This document shows, piece after piece, positions 1 to 7,350 of a stretch of DNA of 64,000 nt. The DNA is from an uncultured Collinsella sp. GTDB taxonomy: Bacteria > Actinomycetota > Coriobacteriia > Coriobacteriales > Coriobacteriaceae. Position numbers and translations under genes: made by a program. The notes under the pieces are model-generated. The model saw nothing but the letters and a program-made list of their open reading frames with translations. It ran no database searches and was not told the DNA's origin. The stretch covers positions 72,387-136,386 of the forward strand of contig UQWS01000003.1 of assembly GCA_900544875.1 (NCBI GenBank). The letters are read 5' to 3'. Each line of letters starts with the position of its first letter. The first letter of the stretch is position 1.

Positions 1-60
1 GTGACGCTGCTTGTCGCGGCGTGCGTTTGCGCGCTGCTCGCACACGTGCTGTTTGTCTAG
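1..60 (+). CDS. C-terminal end of an unidentified membrane protein (partial)
   Basis: The first 19 codons read in frame to a TAG at 58-60 and encode a wholly hydrophobic stretch rich in Val, Leu, Ala and Cys, as in a last transmembrane helix. The rest lies outside the window. It is followed by a hairpin and then a KdpD-like kinase, so a potassium-transport or other membrane component is possible, but nothing in 19 residues identifies it. Confidence 0.4.
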   Translation: MTLLVAACVCALLAHVLFV

Positions 61-107
61 CGACCGCCGGTCGTAGAAGGCTTTACACTTGGAACCACCA
101 CAAGGGA

Positions 108-147
108 AACCACCACAAAGGTGCCTGTCCCTTTGTGGTGGTTTTTG
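108..147 (+). terminator. Rho-independent terminator built from a dispersed repeat
   Basis: A perfect 14-bp stem (108-121 with 130-143, AACCACCACAAAGG) is followed by a T run. An extra half copy of the left arm lies just upstream at 92-105. The ACAAAGG/CCTTTGT core is shared with palindromes elsewhere in the window. Confidence 0.75.
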
Positions 148-172
148 TTTTTGAGAGAGGAGCGGGGCGCTG

Positions 173-1798
173 ATGGACGTCCGTACGGACGGCGATATTG
201 CCGACAGCTTTTGGTGGCGGCGCACAACGCTGACGCGCCGCACTCCTCTGTATGACGCCTGCGTATCGGTGGGGCTGTTGGTCGCGGCGACGATTGTGGG
301 TGCGCTGCTCGACCATCCGGGTCTCGCGCCGAGCATCATGATCGTCTATGTGTTCGCCGTTCAGCTGTGCGCATTCTTTACCTGGAGTCGCCTGTATTGC
401 TTGCTGAGCTCGGCTGCCGCCGTGGCGCTCTACAACTTCTTGTTTGTCGACCCGCGCTACTCGCTGTCGCTTATCGACCGCGTCTATCCCGGCATGTTCT
501 TCATCATGTTCGTGGTCTCGCTTGTGTCGAGCTCGATTGCATTGGCCCTGCGCCGCGCCTTGGCACAGGCCGCCGCCAGCGACCGCCGCACGCATATGGT
601 GCTCGAGACCAACCGCATGCTGCAGCGGTGTGCCGATCAGCAGCAGATCGTTCACGCCATGGCCACGCAGCTGGCGCGTCTTTCGGGCTGCCCGGTCGCG
701 TGGTACAGCGCCGACGCCGAGGGCGATGACCTGCTGCCGCGTGCGACATACACGGCCGTGGGCGATGCCGCGCCGGTGCATGAACTGGCGCCGCAGATGC
801 CGCCGCGGCTCTCGGCGTCCGCCTATGTGGGAACGCCGCTCGATGCCACCTATGGCGGCTCGGCGTTTTATGGCATCTACCTGACGGTTCGCACGGGCGA
901 CGGCTTCGTGCGCTCGGGCGACCCTGCCTCGGTGGTGGGCGTGCTGGCTATCGTTGCCGAGCCCGACGTGCTGACGCATGAGGAGCGGACACTTGCCGAT
1001 GCCATCGTGAGCGAAGGCGAGCTGGCGCTCGACCGCGCCCGCGCCATGGAGGCCCGCGAGGAGGCGGCGGTGCTCGCCAAAAACGAACAGCTGCGCGCCA
1101 ACCTGCTGCGCTCCATTTCGCACGATCTGCGCACGCCGCTTACCAGTATTTCGGGTAATGCCGACGTGCTGCTCGATCAGGGCTCGACCGGCACCGCCGT
1201 GCTCGACGCCCAGACGCGCCGCGGCCTGCTTCTATCCATTCGCTCGGATGCGCTGTGGCTCAACGCCACCGTCGAGAATCTGCTCGCCATCACCAAGCTC
1301 GAGGGTGGCGGTATGCGCCTGTCGACCACGCTCGAGCTCATGGACGATATCGTCGAGGAGGCGCTGCGCCACGTGAACCCTGCCGTGCGCGAGCACGACC
1401 TTAAGGTGGTGGCGTGCGATGAGCCGGCGCTCGTCAACGTCGATGCACGCCTGATGGTGCAGCTGGTGGTCAATCTGGTGAACAACGCCATCACCTATAC
1501 GCCCGCGGGCTCGCATATCATGATTTCGATTAGCGTCGACGATGGACGCGTGGCGTGCTCGGTGGCCGATGATGGTCCGGGCATCGCACCCGAGGATCGC
1601 GAGCGGATCTTCGAGTCGTTCTATACCGCCAACCATGGTCTGGCCGACAGCCACCGCAGCGTTGGCCTGGGTCTTTCGCTCTGCCGTTCCATTGCGTTGG
1701 CACATGGCGGTAGCATAGAGGTTGCCGCGGCGGACCCGCACGGTTCGGTTTTTACGATTGAACTTCCCGCCGCCGACGTTTCGTTTGATAAGGAGTAG
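173..1798 (+). CDS. KdpD-like membrane sensor histidine kinase lacking the N-terminal KdpD domain
   Basis: A 541-residue sensor kinase. Residues about 25-125 hold closely spaced transmembrane helices of the DUF4118 (KdpD membrane) type. A GAF-like region follows at about 150-290, then a HisKA dimerisation domain with the H-box SISHDLRTPLTSISG near residue 315. The HATPase domain shows an N-box (LVNNAITYTP) and a G1 box (DDGPGIAP). Full-length KdpD proteins are near 900 residues and start with a KdpD plus USP-like cytoplasmic domain, which is absent here. The partner regulator begins 4 bp downstream. Autophosphorylation and transfer to that regulator are inferred from the family. The signal could be potassium, osmolarity or something else. 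Confidence 0.85.
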   Translation: MDVRTDGDIADSFWWRRTTLTRRTPLYDACVSVGLLVAATIVGALLDHPGLAPSIMIVYVFAVQLCAFFTWSRLYCLLSSAAAVALYNFLFVDPRYSLSLIDRVYPGMFFIMFVVSLVSSSIALALRRALAQAAASDRRTHMVLETNRMLQRCADQQQIVHAMATQLARLSGCPVAWYSADAEGDDLLPRATYTAVGDAAPVHELAPQMPPRLSASAYVGTPLDATYGGSAFYGIYLTVRTGDGFVRSGDPASVVGVLAIVAEPDVLTHEERTLADAIVSEGELALDRARAMEAREEAAVLAKNEQLRANLLRSISHDLRTPLTSISGNADVLLDQGSTGTAVLDAQTRRGLLLSIRSDALWLNATVENLLAITKLEGGGMRLSTTLELMDDIVEEALRHVNPAVREHDLKVVACDEPALVNVDARLMVQLVVNLVNNAITYTPAGSHIMISISVDDGRVACSVADDGPGIAPEDRERIFESFYTANHGLADSHRSVGLGLSLCRSIALAHGGSIEVAAADPHGSVFTIELPAADVSFDKE

Positions 1799-1802
1799 CG
1801 CT

Positions 1803-2516
1803 GTGCCGAACTCTGCCGTAAAACCGCTCATCTTGGTCGTTGAGGACGACCCCGCCGTTCGCAATCTTATTGTTGCCGCGCTCGAGGCGCACGGCTTGCG
1901 TCATATGGCTGTGGAGACCGCCCATGCCGCCATCGCCGCCGCCTCATCGCAGGCGCCGAGCATTGTGCTGCTCGATCTGGGCCTGCCCGATATGGACGGC
2001 GTCAAGGTGGTGGAGTCGGTGCGCGCATGGTCGGGCATGCCGATTATCGTGGTCTCGGCGCGCAGCGAGGATGCGGACAAAATCCGCGCGCTCGATGCCG
2101 GTGCCGACGACTATCTGACCAAGCCGTTTTCGGTCGAGGAACTGCTCGCGCGCATTCGCACCACGCTCAGGCGTCTCTCGTATGCACAGGTTGGCATGGG
2201 TGCGTCCGAGGGTACATTCGATACCGGTGAGCTGCATATCGACTTTGACGCCGGCATCGCCACGATGGACGGCGAGGAGCTGCACCTGACGCCGATCGAG
2301 TATAAGCTCCTGTGCCTGCTGGCACACAACGCCGACAAGGTGCTCACGCACCAGTTTATTTTGCACGAGATTTGGGGCACGGCGACCAAGAGTGACCTGG
2401 CGAGCCTGCGCGTCTTTATGGGCACGCTGCGCAAGAAGATCGAGTCCGACCCCGCGCATCCGCGCTATATCCAGACGCATGTGGGTATCGGCTATCGCCT
2501 GGTCACCCAAGGCTAG
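1803..2516 (+). CDS. KdpE-like OmpR-family response regulator
   Basis: The GTG at 1803 has AAGGAG eight bases upstream and gives a 237-residue protein. The receiver domain (about 8-120) shows the acidic pair in VVEDDP, the phospho-acceptor Asp in LLDLGLPDMDG and the Lys in DDYLTKPFS. The C-terminal half is an OmpR/PhoB winged helix ending in YIQTHVGIGYRL, typical of KdpE. It forms a two-gene operon with the sensor kinase, 4 bp apart. The kdpFABC pump is not in this window, so its targets may lie upstream or be different. Confidence 0.88.
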   Translation: MPNSAVKPLILVVEDDPAVRNLIVAALEAHGLRHMAVETAHAAIAAASSQAPSIVLLDLGLPDMDGVKVVESVRAWSGMPIIVVSARSEDADKIRALDAGADDYLTKPFSVEELLARIRTTLRRLSYAQVGMGASEGTFDTGELHIDFDAGIATMDGEELHLTPIEYKLLCLLAHNADKVLTHQFILHEIWGTATKSDLASLRVFMGTLRKKIESDPAHPRYIQTHVGIGYRLVTQG

Positions 2517-2541
2517 ATCGCCAACCACCATCCCAATATGA

Positions 2542-2606
2542 GTTGCGGTGAAATACGGTCTAAATTTGCCTAATTCCAGGCAAAACAGTCCGTATTCCAC
2601 CGCAAC
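2542..2606. terminator. 65-nt hairpin between convergent genes
   Basis: Arms 2542-2558 (GTTGCGGTGAAATACGG) and 2590-2606 pair over 17 bp with one mismatch. An inner stem TTTGCCT/AGGCAAA lies at 2565-2571 and 2578-2584. The hairpin sits exactly between the convergent kdpE-like and rlmKL ends, so it may terminate both. It is longer than a usual terminator and may belong to a dispersed element. Confidence 0.6.
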
Positions 2607-2610
2607 TTTG

Positions 2611-5169
2611 TTATTTGCCCTTGGGCTTGCTGGCGTAGAACTTCTTCTTTTTGGGCTTACCTGCGCAGGCAGTCTTGCCGTCGCCGCGCGGCCCTCGGTC
2701 GCCGGTCTGCGCGTGCGCGGGCGCCGTTGCGCGAGGCTTGCGGGCCTCGGGGTTACGCAGTTCCTCGACGCGCTCGGCAATTTCCTCGGCGCTAAAGCCG
2801 ACCTCGGCCATGGCGTCCTCGATGGGCAGGCGGCGCACGATGTAGCAGTGGTGCACCTTCTGGTTGCGCGCGAAGTCCTCGGGGATGGTCTGCGCCGTAA
2901 TGTCCTCCAGCACCACGCCCGCGCGTGCGAGCTTGCGCGTTTCGGGGCGGAAGCCGCGCAGGTTGCAGCTAAAGATGGCATGTCCGCCCTGTGCGAGCAG
3001 GCGCGACACGCCGGCCAAAAGCTCAACATGGTCGCGCTGGACATCCCAGGTACGGCGGCCCATCTTTGACGAGTTCGAGAACGTGGGCGGGTCGACAAAG
3101 ATCAGGTCCCAGCGGTTGCGCGTCTGGCGCTGGTCGCGAATCCAGGCGAGCACGTCGTCGCGCACAAAATGATGCTGCGGACCAACAAAGCCGTTCTGGC
3201 GCATATTGCGCTCGGCCCAGTCCAGGTAGGTGTTGGAAAGGTCGACCGTCACGGTCTCCTCGACGCCGCCATCGGCCGCGTAGCAGGTGGCGGTGCCGGT
3301 GTAGGCGAACAAGTTGAGGAAGCGGCGCGCCTGCTTGGCGTGCTCGCGCACCAGGTTGCGGGTGACGCGGTGGTCCAGGAAGATGCCCACATCCAAATAG
3401 TCGTCAAAGTTGACGGCAAAGGTGAGTCCGCCCTCTTCGATGAGCGGCAGACGACGGCGCGCGATGTTGGCGCGCTCGCCCGAGCCGCCCTTGCCGGCGC
3501 CCTGCTTACCGTACTGCGAGCCGCCGCGCGAACGCATGCGGGCCTTGGCGTGCACGTGCTCGGCCGGAACATCCAGGATGCGCGGCGCGATGGCCAAGAT
3601 GTCGAGCATGCGGGCCTGGGCTAGCGCGGGATCGATGGTCCTGGGTGCGGCGTATTCGGCGATGACGAGCCAGCGGCCCGGCGTCTGCGGGCAGCCCTCG
3701 TACAGGTCGATGGCGGCGGAGTAGTCGGGCAGGTCGGCATCGTAGACGCGGTAGCAGCTCACGCCCTCGCGCTTGGCCCACTTGCGGCGCAGACGGGCGT
3801 TCTTGCGCAGGCGGTTGGCGAACTGCTCGGACTCCGGGATGAGCACGGGCAGCGGCTTGCCGTCGCCCAAGTCGAGTGCGGCGGTAGGTTCGGGCATGAG
3901 GGCGTCGGCGGCTTCGTCTTGAGCGTCTGCGGTCTGCTCCTCGGCATCCGCGCTGGCCGCAGCCTCAAACGCTGCGGCGGCGTGGTCGAGCGAAGGCCAA
4001 ACCTCAATAGCTGCCTCCTCGTTATTGGGCATGACGGCGATCGAGCGCTCGGGCTCGGCGTGGAGCGCGCGGGCCAGCAATCCGTCACGGGTGAGCGCGG
4101 CGACCGGTGCCGAAGCGAGCTCGGGCGCGCGGCGCAGCTCGCCGACCAGCGTCATGGCGTCGTGCATGAGCGAAAGCGGGGTCTCAGTGGTGTCTGCGAC
4201 CACGGCGGCGCCGGCGACAGCGCCCGCATGGTCCAGCACGGTGCCGGACTTGGCGGCGCAAAAATCGACAAAGCGCTTGTAGCCGGCACACTTGACCATG
4301 CGCTCGGCGGTCTTGCGGGCGGCGGGGTCGATGTCTACGGCCACGATGCGCGCCTGGCGCTCGCGCGCTGCCGCCTCGCGCTCGCGCGCCTCGGCAAGCA
4401 GCTGCTTCCACAGAGCGGCGTCGTGCAGCTGCCAGCCCTCAAAGCCCCAGCGCTCGCGTGCGGCGCCCGGGGCGCGGTCGGTCAGAATGTTCACGGCTTC
4501 CAGCAACAGGCCGCCGCCGGCGCACGAGGCATCGATTAGCGTGGGAAGGGCTTCATTCTCGTAATCGTCGGCCGTCAACTCGCGCTCGCACAGTGCGGTC
4601 CAGCCGACCTGCGCCAGCACCAGGGCGGCGTAGTCGGGGCGCAACACGTGCGCACCCTCGCCGGCACGGGTCGCCGCGGGCGGCAGGCGCTTGAACAGCG
4701 GGTCGCCCGAAAGGTCCAGGCTGATGCTCGCGCGGCGCTGGCGCAGCGAAAGCAACAGGTGAACGTCGGGATCGGCAGCGTCGACATCGGCGCGACGGCC
4801 CGTGGTCTCGGCCAGACGGTCGCACAGCGCGTCCTTGGCGCGCAGGGCCGAGAAGCGCGTGTTGCGCAGCTGCTCGGTCACGCCGCGGGCGGTGATGGCA
4901 ATGGTGGCGCCGGGGCGGACGATGTTCTCCCAGGCGATGTCGTAAACGCTATCGTACAGCTCATCGGCATCCTGCGCCTCAAAGCGCCCGAGCACCGCAA
5001 ACACGCGGCTCGCTAGGCGCGACCACAGACAGGCGCGGTAGCCTTCTTCGAGCTCGCCCTCAAACGTGGCGCGGCCCTTCAGCCGGCGAACATGCGAAAG
5101 CCCGAGGCGTTTAAGCTCATCGGCGAGTGCGGACTCAAAGCCTTCGGGGCAGCTTGCGTAAAATTCCAT
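2611..5169 (-). CDS. rlmL: Bifunctional 23S rRNA methyltransferase RlmKL
   Basis: An 852-residue fused methyltransferase. The N-terminal half has a THUMP-like region and an RlmL-type domain (LIDASCAGGG, where E. coli-type enzymes read a DPxCGSG-like motif), predicted to make m2G2445. The C-terminal half is the RlmK/RlmI type (GIFLDHRVTR, LNLFAYTGTATCYAA, FVDPPTFSNS), predicted to make m7G2069. E. coli RlmL is 702 residues. The surplus is mostly an Ala/Asp/Glu-rich linker at about 395-455 and a basic Lys-rich tail. The LIDASCAGGG loop is unusual because the first domain normally carries Pro before Cys, so activity of that half is less certain. The gene stands alone, convergent with kdpE. Confidence 0.85.
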   Translation of the reverse strand: MEFYASCPEGFESALADELKRLGLSHVRRLKGRATFEGELEEGYRACLWSRLASRVFAVLGRFEAQDADELYDSVYDIAWENIVRPGATIAITARGVTEQLRNTRFSALRAKDALCDRLAETTGRRADVDAADPDVHLLLSLRQRRASISLDLSGDPLFKRLPPAATRAGEGAHVLRPDYAALVLAQVGWTALCERELTADDYENEALPTLIDASCAGGGLLLEAVNILTDRAPGAARERWGFEGWQLHDAALWKQLLAEAREREAAARERQARIVAVDIDPAARKTAERMVKCAGYKRFVDFCAAKSGTVLDHAGAVAGAAVVADTTETPLSLMHDAMTLVGELRRAPELASAPVAALTRDGLLARALHAEPERSIAVMPNNEEAAIEVWPSLDHAAAAFEAAASADAEEQTADAQDEAADALMPEPTAALDLGDGKPLPVLIPESEQFANRLRKNARLRRKWAKREGVSCYRVYDADLPDYSAAIDLYEGCPQTPGRWLVIAEYAAPRTIDPALAQARMLDILAIAPRILDVPAEHVHAKARMRSRGGSQYGKQGAGKGGSGERANIARRRLPLIEEGGLTFAVNFDDYLDVGIFLDHRVTRNLVREHAKQARRFLNLFAYTGTATCYAADGGVEETVTVDLSNTYLDWAERNMRQNGFVGPQHHFVRDDVLAWIRDQRQTRNRWDLIFVDPPTFSNSSKMGRRTWDVQRDHVELLAGVSRLLAQGGHAIFSCNLRGFRPETRKLARAGVVLEDITAQTIPEDFARNQKVHHCYIVRRLPIEDAMAEVGFSAEEIAERVEELRNPEARKPRATAPAHAQTGDRGPRGDGKTACAGKPKKKKFYASKPKGK

Positions 5170-5244
5170 GGGTGACCTCTCTGGTTGCGTCGCTCCATTA
5201 TATGATGGATGCTTCGTTTGCCCTTATCCTCGAAAGGAACCCAT

Positions 5245-6072
5245 ATGATTGATGCGTGTCCCGAACCCGCTGTGCTCTTTTTTGACGTGGACGGCACGCT
5301 GACGTCGTTCGATCCCGACAACATGACCGACAAGGACTTTTCGGCGGTTCGCCCCTCGCAGGCGGTCGTCGAGGCGTTTCATCGTCTGCGCGACGCGGGA
5401 CACAAGGCGTTTATCTGCACGGGTCGTCCCTTGTGGCTGATTGCCGATGGCCTGCGCGCGCTGAACCCGGCGGGTGTCGTTGCCATGGCGGGAGCGACGC
5501 TCGAGGTCGAGGGCCGCGTGGTGCATGAGGACTGCTTTGACGAGGACGTTATCGAGGAGCTTGCGCGCCGTATGGCCGCGGCAGGGATTGAGGCCTTTTT
5601 CGAGACCAACGTGGCTACTTTTGCCCTGGAACCCGCGGGTGTTGAGCAGTCGTCTCTGATCGGCACTTCTGTGGTGCACAGCACCGAGGAAATGCGCGTC
5701 GACGGCCGTCTGCGCGTGGGCAAGGTGTGCATCGTTGCGAGCTACCTGGCTCGCGTAGCCAACGATGACGGCTTTATCGATCGCGAGTTTGAGCTGTGCA
5801 ACACCGGTGGTCAGAATCGCGAGCTGAGCCCCAAGGGCATTGACAAGGGCGTGGGCGTGGCGCGAGCGCTGGCGTATCTGGGCCGTGAGGGAAATGCGCG
5901 CACCTTTGGCTTTGGCGATTCTGGTAACGACCTGGGCATGCTCGCTGCGGTCGAGACGGCTGTCGCCATGGGCAACGCCATGCCCGAGGTCAAGGCGGTC
6001 GCCGGCTACGTGACCGACGATGTCGCGCACGATGGCACCGTCACCGCGATGCAGCATTTCGGTCTCATCTAA
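5245..6072 (+). CDS. HAD-superfamily (Cof-type) sugar-phosphatase-like hydrolase
   Basis: The ATG at 5245 has a GAAAGGAAC ribosome site upstream and gives 275 residues. HAD motif I is FFDVDGTLTSF with both catalytic Asp residues. Motif II is the Thr in ICTGRP. Motif III/IV is the Lys in SPKGIDKGVGV followed by GFGDSGNDLGML. The cap inserted between motifs II and III makes it a class IIB (Cof/YidA) member, which usually dephosphorylates small sugar phosphates or cofactors. The substrate cannot be read from sequence. It is divergent from rlmKL, and the two starts are only about 75 bp apart. Confidence 0.82.
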   Translation: MIDACPEPAVLFFDVDGTLTSFDPDNMTDKDFSAVRPSQAVVEAFHRLRDAGHKAFICTGRPLWLIADGLRALNPAGVVAMAGATLEVEGRVVHEDCFDEDVIEELARRMAAAGIEAFFETNVATFALEPAGVEQSSLIGTSVVHSTEEMRVDGRLRVGKVCIVASYLARVANDDGFIDREFELCNTGGQNRELSPKGIDKGVGVARALAYLGREGNARTFGFGDSGNDLGMLAAVETAVAMGNAMPEVKAVAGYVTDDVAHDGTVTAMQHFGLI

Positions 6073-6265
6073 TGAATCCCGCGTTCTGACGTTTGCTCAA
6101 ACTGCGACTCTTTGCTTTTGCATGCTCAATCGATTTATCAATCCAAACACTGAGGTGTTCATACCGTTCGCCGAGAAGATAAAAAACCGCAGTTCACGCC
6201 TTGATAAACGTAGGTAAAGTGTTTAGCAGTTTATCGGCCGTATGCTAACGAAAGGAATCAGGCAG

Positions 6266-6970
6266 ATGGCAATCAAGGTGTTCGCTGACGGTGCAAACCT
6301 CGAAGGCATGCTCGACATGTACGAGAACGGCAACGTTCAGGGTTTCACGACCAACCCGTCCCTTATGAAGAAGGGCGGCGTGACGGATTACCGTGCGTTT
6401 GCCAAAGAGGTCTTGGCCCACATCACCGATGTGTCCGTCTCGTTTGAGGTCTTTGCCGACGACGTCGAGACCATGGGGGTCGAGGCGCGCGAGATCGCCA
6501 CCTGGGCCGAGAACGTCTACGTCAAGATTCCGTGCGTGACCACCAAGGGCGAGTCCACCGCCGAGCTGGTGCGCAAGCTTTCGGCCGACGGCATCAAGGT
6601 CAACGTCACCACCATCTTTACGCCTAAGCAGGTTGACGAGATGGTCGAGGCCGTTGACACCGAGACGCCGTCCATCATCTCGCTCTTTGCCGGCCGCATC
6701 GCCGACACCGGCGTCGACCCCATTCCGTTTATGACGGAGTCGGTTAAGAAGGCCGCCGCCAAGCCCAACTGCGAGGTCCTGTGGGCATCCACGCGCGAGC
6801 TTATCAACATCTATCAGGCCGAAGCCTGCGGTTGCCAGATCATCACGGTGCCCAACAGCATCCTGGCCAAGCGCAAGAACATCGGCCGTGATCCGTACGA
6901 GGTCTCGCTCGACACCGTCCGCGGCTTTGCCAAGGATATCGCCGCGCTCGGCTTCCATATCCTGCCGTAG
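6266..6970 (+). CDS. Transaldolase family protein (fructose-6-phosphate aldolase/TalC-like)
   Basis: 234 residues, the short single-domain form of the transaldolase family. The family signature FTTNPSLMKK lies near residue 28, the Schiff-base Lys is in VYVKIP near residue 87, and the late motif SLFAGRIADTGVDP is present. Start ATG 6266 follows AGGAATCAGGCAG. It probably transfers dihydroxyacetone units in the non-oxidative pentose phosphate pathway or acts as a sugar-phosphate aldolase. Family members of this length do both, and the sequence alone does not decide. It is monocistronic. Confidence 0.85.
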   Translation: MAIKVFADGANLEGMLDMYENGNVQGFTTNPSLMKKGGVTDYRAFAKEVLAHITDVSVSFEVFADDVETMGVEAREIATWAENVYVKIPCVTTKGESTAELVRKLSADGIKVNVTTIFTPKQVDEMVEAVDTETPSIISLFAGRIADTGVDPIPFMTESVKKAAAKPNCEVLWASTRELINIYQAEACGCQIITVPNSILAKRKNIGRDPYEVSLDTVRGFAKDIAALGFHILP

Positions 6971-7000
6971 CGCGAGCACTGACTGTGCCGCGGGCTGTTC

Positions 7001-7072
7001 GCCCCGGCCTTTCCTTTCCCTATCGCTCACGCGCTTCGCGAGGGCCGCGCTAGGCAAAGGAAAGGCCGGGGC
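7001..7072. repeat. 17-bp perfect inverted repeat
   Basis: 7001-7017 (GCCCCGGCCTTTCCTTT) pairs perfectly with 7056-7072 around a 38-base GC-rich loop. It starts 30 bp after the transaldolase stop. There is no T run, so it is not a classical terminator. Confidence 0.6.
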
Positions 7073-7130
7073 TGCCGACACGAACTTGCCAGTAGGTTGG
7101 TGTTTGGCCTCCATATTCTGCCGTGGACAA

Positions 7131-7339
7131 AGGTACCCCCGCCTGCGCCGTGCAAAATTGAGAGTATTCAGCAAGGTAAAGGCTTTTACCAGTTAACCGA
7201 AGCACGGAATAGCCCCCGTTTTGGCTCTGACGACGCTAAAACGGGGGCTGTTTTTGCTTTTTCGCCTCTGAGGGGCATCCGGAACGGCGGAATTTGCAGA
7301 ATACTCGCGATTTTGCACGTCGCTGCAGGGGGTACCCCT
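7131..7339. repeat. Long imperfect inverted repeat enclosing a terminator
   Basis: The left arm 7131-7174 and right arm 7294-7339 are imperfect reverse complements (shared blocks include GGTACCCC, GTGCAAAAT and GAGTATTC). Between them lies a classical hairpin, AGCCCCCGTTTT at 7211-7222 with 7238-7249, followed by TTTTT. The element fills the convergent gap between the transaldolase and tex genes. Together with the repeat at 7001-7072 it explains most of the 380-bp intergenic stretch. Confidence 0.65.
7211..7255 (+). terminator. Rho-independent terminator between transaldolase and tex
   Basis: A 12-bp perfect stem (7211-7222 with 7238-7249) is followed by GTTTTT. An A-rich flank on the other side is weaker, so it may work mainly for the plus-strand gene. 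Confidence 0.7.
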
Positions 7340-7350
7340 GCTTTGGCGGT

